A stretch of 64,000 bases of DNA, taken from positions 10,423,519 to 10,487,518 of the forward strand of contig NC_064036.1 in assembly GCF_932526225.1 (NCBI RefSeq), given 5' to 3'. Source of the stretch: Nematostella vectensis. Its lineage: Eukaryota > Cnidaria > Anthozoa > Actiniaria > Edwardsiidae. The notes under the pieces were generated by a model. The model was not told the DNA's origin, ran no database searches, and saw only the letters and a program-made list of their open reading frames with translations. This document shows positions 29,554 to 41,200 of this stretch, piece after piece (position 1 is the first letter of the stretch; each line of letters opens with the position of its first letter). The translations under genes were made by a program, and so were the position numbers.

Positions 29554-30094
29554 GGGTCCATTAATCGACTCTTTACTCAATAAAAATCCCAATATGCGGC
29601 AATGCCACAGGGTGACCGCCCACGACATGGTCATGGATATGTTGTACAGAACCAGAACCGTGGAGTGCTAACATTTCGAAAGCCCGAAATGCTGTAATTG
29701 TTCCGCATACGCCTCTAAGCAGGGTCATTACTATCATGCATAACGCATCCGCTGCGCAAATTTGTGAAGGCATTGAGTGTTATGTGTAAGAATGAAAAAT
29801 AAAGAATGGAGTCATTCTGTTGTTTTTACCAAATTCAATTCAAGGATCTCATATCTCTAATGTCAGTAATGTTAATCTCTCCTGTCTAACCCTGGCGCCC
29901 CCCCCCCCCCCCCCCTTGGCGGCCAAAAGTGGGTCATTTCTTATTAAGAAATAAAATGCTATGCTTTCTCCATATGATACCTATATGACTGCGCACCCCC
30001 CCCCCCCCCCCCTCTCCCTTCCCCCCTTTAGCCAATCCTGGGAACACGCCTGTAACTATACCTTGCTTCTTATTCTAAACGTCTACATTAATGA

Positions 30095-32846
30095 TTATGC
30101 TATAAAGGAGAAGATTCCAACTACACAAAACGTCCTTATAAATAAACAACTATCTGCGAAAGCAACCGCGCTATTTTCCCCGTCGTCATCTTCACCGTCC
30201 ACGTCTTCGTCGTCTGCGTAAGGGTTCTCCATCAGATACAAAAACTTGTCGTAGTTCTTCATGAGATACGGAGGCGCAAAAAATGAGTCTGTCTCTGCGC
30301 TAACCATCTCATTAACTTGGCGATTATTCAATGGCGAGCCATCAAACCATTTCCCTTGCTTTATCATACTCTTTATGAAGTTCAGATCCATTTTTTCCTT
30401 GATGCTGCCCCAGCGTGGCCAGTCAGCATTTTGAGCGGATAAAAACTTGGTCCTTATCCCCTCTGGATGGAAGCAACTAGAACAATGCCAGCCAGCGAAG
30501 TGGCCACCATCTTCCCCAAGGTACCACATACTGACCAGATACTGCTTGCGGTATTCCTGGAAATCATTGCCCTTGTTTTTGGTTACACCGTGATGTACAT
30601 CCCGTACAATGTTGGAGTCGTCATGGTAGACCTTTCTCAACATTCCTATAGTACATCCGGCAGGAATCTGGCTGAAGTGACGATGCTTCCAGAAGAATCC
30701 GAACGCGGACCAACGCATCCGGAAACCAAACGGCTCCGGGAAACCATCGTGCACCTTTAAAAATATGAGGGAGTCCCGAGAAGGGATTTCATCCAAGTCA
30801 AAGACAAGAAACAAGTCGTCATCTTTAAGGTATTTTATATGAGGTATTCCAAATTTTCCAAGGTAGGATCTGAGGTATGAATCAGCGATAAAGCCCTTAG
30901 CCCTCCCTCCAGTGGGGAAGTGGTCAATGGAAAGGTATATGATTTTCGGATGGAAATCCTTCAGGTAACCCCTGTGAAGACGCTGAAGCAGCCTGAGTGG
31001 CTTCCTAGTTCCATAAGCCGTGTAAACAGACTCCACAAATATAAACACGTCCACCAGGTCGTACAAATCGTGAAGGATGGCTTCTAGCATAACAAACTCG
31101 TGATTGAATGGCGCGGCATACACAATTCTCCTAGCTGATTTACGGAATTTTAAAAAGGTTTTTGTCTGAAGCTGGTTAGAGTAGTGGATTGATTCTGGAA
31201 TGTGGCATCTTTTGCCAAACCATCTTTCATTACAAACACACTCCCTCTCCTTGACCTGTTTTGTGCCCTGCTTCAAGCAGTGCCTGCTACCGTTGGTGTA
31301 TACATAGTCAGTTATTGGGTCCACTTTGATGAGCGGGATATTCCGAGGACGATGGAGAAAGAACGCTTCAGCACTTGAAAAAAAGTAAAAGAATTTTCCA
31401 CTTATTATTTCAAAAGGTATTTTCGGATAAATATGTATAACTACAAATTTTAACACATCTTAAAAAAAATATTCATATTCAGACACGTGTGTCAGGGAAG
31501 ATGTAATTAGATTTGATCATTAAACACACAATGACATATTATCGATGCAAAATAATAATTGATTAATTTTCTTTATTAAATTAATCATCATTGATTGTCG
31601 GATGGGGACGTCACTTACTTCACTGTCTAGGAAGCAAAACTATGAAAATTTTATATACTTTGAATGGGTTAGAGGGGGTAGAGAGAATGCTGCCATGTAG
31701 AACAATGACGTCTGCCCCTAAATCCAAGTGGCTTCCCCCCCCCCCCCCTCCAATCCCCTTCTACAAAACTGTCTATCGGTCCAGCCAAATGCCAACCGTG
31801 CGCTTGTAATATAATTACTCCAATTAAAACTATTGAAAGAAAAATTACGTCCTCACTTGAATAGTTGACGCATGTCTATTCAGTGGAAATGTGTCAATGG
31901 TAGATGGGTTGCCCCTGAAAAATGAGGCCAAAATACTGAAAGTTCCCTCTTTCTTTCTTTATTTTCTTTTCTGAGATTTCACCATGCCGAGGCTCAGATA
32001 GCAGAAAAAAATAATTTTCAGTCCTGTTGCGTTCTAAAATGCAGAATCAAATTGTGCTCATAGTAACAACCTTATTATTGCTATTGATCAATAGTGGAAT
32101 TCTCTTCCTAATAATTTGTTGGGTATTCTTATATACACTAAAATTTAATAACATTGTTAATAACATATTCAGCTTTAGAATGTCCCAAAAATAATAACGG
32201 CTCAGCCTTAACTGAAAATTAGACGTTCTTATAAAAAGAGTGTAGTTAAAATTTTGCAAGTGAGAGACAGTATATGGGAGCACAGTGGCGGTTCGGGGAC
32301 GGTATAGGTAAGCACACGATGCCAGGTTTAATATAAACAACCAACTACCGATTTGTCAACAACCGTATCTTCAATTACCAATCAAGAACATCCCAAGACC
32401 CATAAAATGATTCGATTTTTATGTAAATCTTATATAAATTTATGGTGTGTTCATAAAACAACACAAAACCTTTGCTAGTCCTTAAACTGAATAAATTTTG
32501 CAAGTGAATTGGAGCATGCAGGAAGCGAGAGCGTGTTGTATGACCCTAGTATTTATAAGAAAGTATTACCATTTCATGTAACGTACAGGCTTGTGGGTTC
32601 TTACCTGACAAAATGGTTCGTCTTTTTTCCTTCTTTTCCGGCAGTTTTCTTCCAAAACCCCCAGCCAAGCACATTACGTAAGCCATCGATTTCGGTAGCT
32701 TTATAGTTAACATCAGAGGTCGACAGCAAATTCAGCGTTACAAGCAGGAACACAAAGCATCCCGATAAAAGAATCTTTCTCGGCGAACACAATCGACGTA
32801 AGGGTAAAAAGCGACAACAGGCTATTACAAATCTGCAAGCCATCAT
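30095..32846 (-). CDS. MGAT3: GT17 beta-1,4-mannosyl-glycoprotein 4-beta-N-acetylglucosaminyltransferase (GnT-III-like)
   Basis: Two exons on the minus strand: 32846-32605 (80 codons + 2 bases, donor GTCAG|GTAAGA) and 31373-30095 (acceptor TTTTTTTCAAG), giving 506 residues, close to vertebrate MGAT3. Residues about 25-43 (ILLSGCFVFLLVTLNLLS) after a basic N-terminus form a type II Golgi signal anchor. An EGF-like cysteine group (C113, C126, C128, C137; ECVCNERWFGKRC) precedes the GT17 domain, which shows YLKDDDLFLVFDLDEIPSRD, FGFRMRWSAFGFFWKHRHF, GWHCSSCFHPEGI and SAQNADWPRWG. The family adds the bisecting GlcNAc to the core mannose of N-glycans in the Golgi lumen; exact linkage here is inferred. 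Odd: after an acidic DDEDVDGEDDDGE stretch the C-terminus ends in a hydrophobic CLFIRTFCVVGIFSFIA. Either of two adjacent ATGs (32846, 32843) may start it. Confidence 0.92.
31949..32243 (-). mobile_element. TIR element family A, inverted and degenerate copy
   Basis: Matches the reverse complement of 20443-20792 with internal deletions: shared GGCTCAGATAGCAGAA, CTAAAATGCAGAATCAAATT and GACGTTCTTATAAAAAGAGT segments. It sits in the GT17 gene's only intron (31374-32604). Its outer left terminus is eroded. Confidence 0.65.
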
Positions 32847-35261
32847 CGGAACCTGTAGTGAGCCCGAAATGTTATAACAGTTTCAATGCATTTAACTTGA
32901 TTGGTTAACTGTAACGTCGAATAGCAACTCCATCCAAGAACCATTAAACAGGATGACAAAAATGCATGTAGAAAGTTCACGTCTTTACTGTTATTTTTTA
33001 GTGAGCTCGTGTTTTGAGCACGAGTTGCTACGAAATTCTAATGCAACTAAATGTTGGCCCATTGGCTCAAAAAGTCGGAGAAGTTTGTTTACCACGTGTT
33101 ATTTTCCATTTCTTGAAGTAAATAATTTGGCGTGAAACACAAGATAGCAGTGTTGACACTAAGGACCAATAGATTTCTTCTGCTTCAAGATTCTCTCAGT
33201 TTTGTAAGTGAATTTGTTCGCTTTCGTGGTGATAATTTCAAAATGGAAGCTGTTACGCTTGGCGCTTTTCTATTGCAAGGATTTGTAAATTAGCCAAATA
33301 ACTCATGCATTGCAAATGAGCACTATTGTCGAGAAAAACAGAAGAATACGAGTTTTGTTCAGAAGAGTTCTTGGTGACATGACGGAAAAACTTGAAGTGA
33401 CGCTTCAAATAGGCCCATTTCACATCGAATAAGGCGGAGAATTTCTCTGAGTACTTAGTAACTTATAGCAAACAAAATATCAAGTGCGACTTATTTTAGA
33501 TTGATGCGACTTTTTGTACAGTGTCATTGAAATTTGAGCTTTTCGCCCCTGAACTGATGCACAGGGCAATGATGATCAAGGAAAAAGTATCTTAAAAAGC
33601 CAAAATCTGGTTATGTGCACTTCGGCCTCACGTTATTTGTGTTTTGAAAATCAGTCCATAGAACAAGGAACCTATAGCTATTGTAAGTAATTGTGTCTTC
33701 TATCTCTCTCTCTCTCTCTCTCTGGAATTGCGCTTTTTTCCGGTTTTTCCGTCATGTCGTTCTTGGTACAAAAAGCGATTGTTACATTTGAACTACAGTG
33801 CTTCTACGGGCTACCTCACAAAGTCTCCACCACTGGCCACACGCAGACACTATCGAAAACATAAGCGGGATGGCCAACATTTTCCAGGCTCGTATGTCTC
33901 ATCCACTCTAATTATTACCGTATCAAGCGGCCAGGAAATGTTATTATTGGATTGCCAAGCACCCTCTGATAGCATCTATTACAGAAAAAATGCATAGGTT
34001 TAAGTTGACACAGACAATAAATGTTGCAAAACAATAAAAAAAAAAATAACTTTTGACATTTGGCGAAGACTAGGTTATACCGCCCAGTTCTACTGAACCT
34101 CCATTGAACGGGCACGCAGTGGAGGTGCCTCTGACACAAGTAAAGGAGATCGGTGTCCTCGCCTCCCTCCCTAGCAGCAGATCCAGAGGTAGAGTGTTAT
34201 ACGCAACAAAGAGACATGATTTTTACCTCAAGGGGGGGGGGGATGGAAATCAAACTAATCCTCCCTTTACATACAGAGGCGGTGGGAATAGATATTTTCT
34301 GGTATCACACAATAAGTAACAAGAACGTTAAACAAACTTTTATTTTCTTGTTTGAATTTTTTCATGTTATAAACAATTCGTAATATTGATAGATAGTTGG
34401 TTTTGACTAATTGCCGTTTTTAGTTAGAGGCGGTGAATGTCCACTATAAATCCTTCAACTTTTCTTTTGCAGTTCTTATTTTATATATAAGTTGGAGTTT
34501 ATCTTATGTATAATATTCGCCACAATGTTCTTGCAACAATTACTGGGTATAATTACAAGATTTATTCGAACCATTAAGTTAATCGTTCATCTGATTAGTT
34601 CTTGGAAGAAACCTCACACACCCATGGAGTTTTACTTGAAGGGAGACTGGTTAAACCTGATTATTAGATATAAAATTATTATAGAATTAACAAAGTGCTA
34701 GCGTCCTTGTTCATTATCAAAACGCGAAGAGGCTTACATGAGATTAATAGCACATTTTTATGGTTTCTTGCTCTAACACTTACAGCTTACAACCACAAAA
34801 GAAGATACTATTCAGGATCAAGACATATACTGTACATTTTTTATATTAAAAAAAAAGATTACGTACATTTACTGCACAGCCTATATTCACAAAATTATAT
34901 TTCATTTATGACAGCCTTTCGACAATTATTCTATCTAATGATTCTATTCATTTGTAAATACAGAACAGCAACTCAAAGATACAAACTTTTCTAATTTTAT
35001 AATTCCTCGCAATTTGTACAATTTTCAAGATATAACATGATGCCGCCATAGCTTGCTGCACTGTCAAAAGTTCTATCACATAGTTTCCCTCAGCGATGTT
35101 TAAAGGGGCTTCCTGTGGTAACACATATTTCCTTGCGCCTTAGCAAAAAGCACAGGGATCCCGCTTCAAATTTGTCGTTTGAAGCGAGCTATGCCGTAAG
35201 TTTATCCAGCCTAAACATCCAGCAACCAATGCAACATTTTCATCCCAATTTTTCGGAATTA
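32847..35261. other. Intergenic region between the GT17 gene (5' side) and PSTPIP (3' side)
   Basis: Contains the promoter side of the GT17 gene, one complete 9-bp-TSD MITE (33376-33758) with a (TC)n tract near its right end, and a G run near 34236. Several frames of 60-100 codons are open by chance in AT-rich DNA; I see no motif or splice support for them. Confidence 0.55.
33376..33758 (+). mobile_element. 9-bp-TSD MITE, copy 2 (longest)
   Basis: 383 bp, starts GACATGACGGAAAAAC and ends GGTTTTTCCGTCATGTC. Flanked by the duplication GTTCTTGGT at 33367-33375 and 33759-33767. Interior shares long blocks with copies at 26593 and 63539, e.g. GGCGGAGAATTTCTCTGAG and ATTTGTGTTTTGAAAATC. No open frame. 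Confidence 0.92.
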
Positions 35262-38200
35262 TCACGTGTTCCAATCAACGAACTCTTTTGGGAACATTCC
35301 TTTCTTTCCATTGAGTTCCCCACAACACCACGTGTCGTCTTCTTCGTACAAAAACCGGATTATATCGCTAGCTTTAAATGATAATTCTTGGTCACCCTGT
35401 GCTTCGTACTCGTAAAGCGCGCGAAAGTACCTCTCCTTTGGCCGCGCCGGGACTCGGGCCGTTGGTTTTTGCGGCGGTAAGACCTCGTTCACTGTCGTGT
35501 ACAGATCGGCGTTTTCTGCAGGAAAAACGGGGGAAATTAAACGGACCTTCCATGAAAAGGAGAAAGATTTTTGAGGCTGATACGAAGTATGAAATACGCG
35601 TCAACTTTCGTACGCCGTCACTTTGAAATTTGCTTTTATTCCCGAGCAGATTTTAACGCGAGAACTTCCACAAAGCTATCAAATTTATCCATAGCCGCAG
35701 TTAGAAAACTTTATCTTGAGAGGCAAGTCTCAGTCATTTTTTTTTTTCTTTAAAGAATAGCAATCCAATTACTATCCAGCTACGGCCCTGCCATCAAGAG
35801 GAAATCATATTTGTGTAGTTTGCGTGTGCTAGAAAGCTAGCACGCTTAAAATTCAGATCTAGTGTCATGGCAACAGTTTCCATGGAAACCTACCCTCCGT
35901 AGGAACAGCTGGAAGGGCGGCAGGTAGTCTTCCGCCAGGACGTCCCACTTGCACCATATCCCTGGAGTGCGTCAGGCTACCGGGGATGGGACCACCAATG
36001 TTAACCGAACCTCCAGATAAGGGACTGGTTTTTTGCGAGGATTGGACCATGTAATAGTTTTCGTAGTCGATGTGACCTGTTGACAGAAGAAAATGTAAAT
36101 CAATCGATGTCAAGTTGTGATGAGATAATCAAGCACAAGGAACCTGATACAAAAAAAAACATGAAAAATAAGATTCACGTCAAATTGATCACGTCAATAC
36201 CATTCCATTGCATTACAATCCAATTCCAAAAATGAGATATGGATGCCAGTTTACTTCCGGATGTCCGACGGAAACCTCAACCGTTAAAAGACAAAATAAT
36301 CTATTAGAATCCGAAATATTTAACAGGCCATCCGCTCTAAATTATCAATCAAATCCTCAAAGAAACTTCCAGTAGACACACTGCTTTAAATATTTTAAAA
36401 TATTTTTCGCGTTTTTCGTTAAAAATCATCGGATATTGTTAGGTAAAGTAAGTAAAGTAAACTGTGAAGTGTGAAGTAAACTGAAAGTAAACTGGAAGTA
36501 AACTGTTGACAATGCGGCTTTAACGCCAACACTTCCCCAGCGCACACCAATGCTTGATGTAGCTAGCTTTGTGAGATAAACAAACCGTTTCCCTTCGAGA
36601 CAAATGGAAGTTTTGTAGTACCAGGTAAGTTTTAACTCTGCTTTGCTTCTTTTTTTTCTTTTTTTTTTTTGCTCTGTTCTGGCGTATGTGGCGCACGTAT
36701 ATGCCCCTTAAAACATATTATGAGCCTTACTTGGTCGTTCTGATCCAGTCTGCCTCATACTGATAAACAGCTTAATGTCTTGGTCCACGTTACAACCCTC
36801 CAAGGACTGACGAACCACCTCGTACATCTAAACAACAACAAAAAACACTCGGTGTGTCTGACAAACCACTCCCTACATCTAAACAAGACAATAACATACT
36901 AAGAATGCCTCACAAACAACTTCGTACATCTAAACAAGACAATAACATACTAAGACTGCCTTACAAACAACCTCGTACATCTAAAGAATAACAACAACAT
37001 ACTCAGACTGTTTTACAAAACACCTCGTACATCTAAACAATAACAACAATCACTCGGTGTGTCTCACGAACTACCTCCTACATCTAAACAAGACAACAAA
37101 CGTGCTCAGTGTGGCTTACAAGCCACTTCGTACATCTGTCCTGAACAGCTACAACAACAATAGAACACCTTACTGGGACTGCTTTACAAACATCTGAACA
37201 ACACAATTAACGCTTTTTTAAATGGTTTAACTAACACATACACCCTCTTACCTCATCGACTTTGACGCAGTTGATGGAGCCAAGGTTGGCATAGAGCCAC
37301 ATCCAGTTACGCAGAAATGCGATACGCTCCTCTTCGAGATTTTGGAAAACCTTGAATAAAGGAAAGAATTGGGAATTTAAAGCAAAGAGATAACCTCAAG
37401 ATGTATGTTAGAAGTTAAATAAAAACGATTTATTATGACAGGGGCTTGGATAAACTGTTGTGAAAAAGGCCAACACACCCTAACCATGAGGCAGTATTTT
37501 ACGCGGCTGTTTTTACGCCAGTGAAAGTCAAATCCTTTTTTCAATTTCAGCCTGATATTTTAATCGTGATTAGAAGAACGTTTATATCTTGATAAGTTAG
37601 TAGTAGCAAAAACGTCTGTGAATGAGGTTTATTAAGAATATTTTGAAAATATATATGAATCATTTGAAAAAAGGGAGTTGGTCCCTCAGTGTCTCAGTCC
37701 TCTGGCATCATCCTAGCGAAAACTTCCTTTTCCAATTAGCTGTTTTTGGGGGACCTAGTACAATATTTATTAAAATAGGGTTTATTGTAAATGATTCATG
37801 AATCTTTTTAGATGGTCATCTCAAGATTTCTTCAAATATTTTGCCTTATAATATTGAATATTATATAGTGCAATATTTATTAATTAGTGCAATTAGTACA
37901 ATATTTATTGAAATAGGGTTTATGGTAAATGATTCATGAATCTTTTTAGACGGTATCTCGAGTTTTCTTCAAATATTGTCTTCTAATATTGAATATTAGA
38001 TAGTGCAATTAGTGCATATTTATTAGTGAGTGCAATTAGGACAATATTTATTGAAATTGGTTTATGGTAAATGATTCATGAATCTTTTTAGATGGTTATC
38101 TCAAGATTCCTTCAAATATTTTAAATAAAATCAATAATAAAACAAGGGCCATTTAAGGCAGACATGACGTACATTACAGCAAGTGGCCATCTCCCTCTCC

Positions 38201-41200
38201 CAAACCACTCTGGTGTCATCCAGCACACGAACCGATGTTTGGTATGCAGAATCTAAAAGAAAAAGAAAATAACAAAGCTTAAACATAGTTTGCACATAGT
38301 GTTTTCCGTGTGTTAAGCTGTCTGGGTGAAACCTTTTTTCATGTATCAAGCAGATGCCCTAGAGCATCACAAAGATTCTTGAGAAGGTTGCCATCTTTTG
38401 TCTCTAATGTGATGCAAGAAAACTCATGACTTAGACCCTTTTTCAGCGTGCAATGAATTATAACTGTGTGATTAAACTTCCAAAAACAAGAGCACAATCA
38501 GAATCCATATGGGATCTGGTTAGTCTTCTTTTCAACTCAAATGCATTATTGTTTGGTAAACTTTGGCCCAGGGAAAACCATGACATGGCATGTATATTAC
38601 GTCGATGTGTGTTGATTCAGGCGCGTGCCCAGGAGATGAGAGGGGGGGAGGGTGCGCAATGAGGAGGATAAAGAGGAAAGCGTTTTCACTGCGCTCTCGT
38701 CCAAACGCTCTAGTACATTCTAAGAATAAATAAATAACTTACTTATCCAACGCTCTGTTTACACAAGGATGATCAAAATACCTGCTTGCTCGACAGCTGT
38801 CTTACACTTCCCAAGTTTCGATCTTAACTGAAAGGAAAAATGACTGATTATAGTGGTTATGCTTTGACAGCCCGCAAGAATGACAAAGAAGAGAACAAGA
38901 GAAGATAAAGAAGACGCTGCTCCCTTGTTTCTCTTTTCACCCCCCCCCCCCCCCCTTCGCCCGAAACGCCCTAGGTACCCGAGGATGGCGAAATGGCCGC
39001 TAAATGGAGGTTGTTCCGCTGTCGATCCACTGGAGGGTCAACTCACACTATGATATACAATTGTCAAAATCGTACGTAATATGCACTCTTGCATATTTAC
39101 AGCTATTATTTGCCTGATAATAGTCTTTTAAGTTACACAAAATGCATTCAACGGAAGGTGAAAACAACACAAAAATGCATTCTGGAGATGTTGGCTTGGC
39201 CCCGCAATAGGGTCACCTTTTCCTCATCCTTGGCGGCCATGGATACGGATTTCTTCAGAGCATCATCGGCTGCTTCCTTCTCACGGCATTTTTGCTCGTA
39301 TGTCCGCTTTAACTGAAACATAACTATGACGTTTAGTTTTGCCATAAATAAAAAAGATAAATTCAATGTGTGTGTGTGTGTAGCAAAAACGGAATCGTAT
39401 GGAGCTAACTTGAGCGACACTGTTGACTTCATTTTATTATGATTTTATTTTAAATGTTTAATTTCAGAAAAGATCATACTTCCTCCCCTCGCCCTCATGA
39501 AGGGATATTTTCATAGCTATCACACCACTTGAAAACCATCCCACTGGAATCACCAAAATAAACACTGATTGTAAACAGGGTTTTTACCCAATGGAAATCG
39601 GGACGAAATAGCCTTTGATCAATTTTCTCTGGAATCACACTATATTGAAACATCTTATCATACCCGATTATTCGATGCTAGCAATAGATATATTTTTGAT
39701 AAATTTCAAACATATCTATTCTGCTACAGAGAGATCTCTACCTCATCTGCAGAGATTTTTTAACTATTTTTAATCCAATAACAAACAACAAATTAACCCA
39801 ATGTCTTTTACAGTCACCCAAATCATGCACCTTATGGAGATTTTCATAACAGGTCTTCTTGTTCCTTTGTGATCTTTTCACAGAATCTTCTAACTGAAAA
39901 TTTAAAAGAACAGAGCTGTGGCAAGCCTCGAAATATTGGGGGAGATACGATACAGAAACATTAAGAAAGTATTGGCGGGAACAGCCACGTCCCTTCTGGT
40001 CAAGAAAACAATCATGTTACAGTACATGAAGAGTTAGCAAGGCATTTGTTTCTCTATACAGAATAACACTAATCAGAAATCAGTGGATAAACTCAAATCG
40101 AGTTGGTGTTTAAATTGTGGAAATGCCTGCAGAATGAATCCGCCAATATATCGTATGGGTTGGGGACCTTGTAACAAATGAAACTAAAGTAATATTAAAA
40201 ATATAAAAATATTAATAACTTATACATTATTGTATACTTATTCCTACAGAAACATTAGTATTAGAATTGAAAGAATGAGTCTCTTTTAAATGTAAAATAA
40301 GTTGTTATTTGCATAGGCATTTTCTGGTGTGTTGTAAATATGTGTAAACTTACAAAAGCGTCGACGTAAATAACATTTGATAAATATGCGTACTATACGA
40401 TACACGATTTCTCCAACTCCGACTCGTAATTCTGCTTGTCGTAGGAACCTTCACCCTTTGAGCTGCGCTTAGACTTGCTCCATATCGCTCTCACAGGGTC
40501 ACTATAGCCATATTTGCAGAGAAACGCTTCACAGTCCTCAATGTAGAGCATCTAGTCTTTATCCCCAAATACGTGGGGCTCAAAGTCCTCAATGTAGAGC
40601 ATCTAGTCCTTTTCCCAAAGACGTGGGGTTCACAGTCCTTAATGTAGAGCATCTAGTCCTTATCTTAAAGACGTGGGGTTCACTGTCCTCAATGTAGAGC
40701 ATCTAGTCCTTAACCCAAAGACGTGGGGTTCACAGTCCTCAATGTAGAGCATCTAGTCCTTAACCCAAAGACGTGGGGCTTAAAGTCCTCAATGTAGAGC
40801 ATCTAGTCCTGATCCCAAAATACGTGGGGCTCAAAGTCTTCAATGTAGAGCATGTAGTCCTTATCCCAAAGACGTGGGGTTCACAGTCCTCAATGTAGAG
40901 CATCTAGTCCTTATCGACGTGGGGTTCACTGTCCTCAATGTAGAGCATGTAGTCCTTATCGACGTGGGGTTAACAGTCCTCAATGTAGAGCATCTAGTCC
41001 TTATCCCAAAGACGTGGGGTTCAGAGTACTCAATGTAGAGCATTAAGTCCTTATCCCAAAATACGTGGGGCTCAGAGTACTCAATGTAGAGCATCTAGTC
41101 CTTATCCCAAAGACGTGAGGTTCACAGTCTTCAATGTAGAGCATGTAGTCCTTATCGACGTGGGGTTAACAGTCCTCAATGTAGAGCATCTAGTCCCTAT

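Larger units (their letters stand above)
28029..30094. other. Convergent intergenic region between the PDZ gene and the GT17 gene
   Basis: It holds the 3' flanks of both genes: a (TC)n tract at about 28305-28325, a near-perfect hairpin (29208-29293), a possible small TIR element (29394-29553), AATAAA at 29798 and two poly-C runs (about 29898 and 29997). A short frame near 29573-29773 (-) has no recognisable feature and is not called. Confidence 0.6.

Noticed and set aside
29573..29773. Minus-strand 66-codon frame 3' of the GT17 gene
   Set aside because: Composition is somewhat coding-like, but there is no domain, splice link or conservation evidence to support it.
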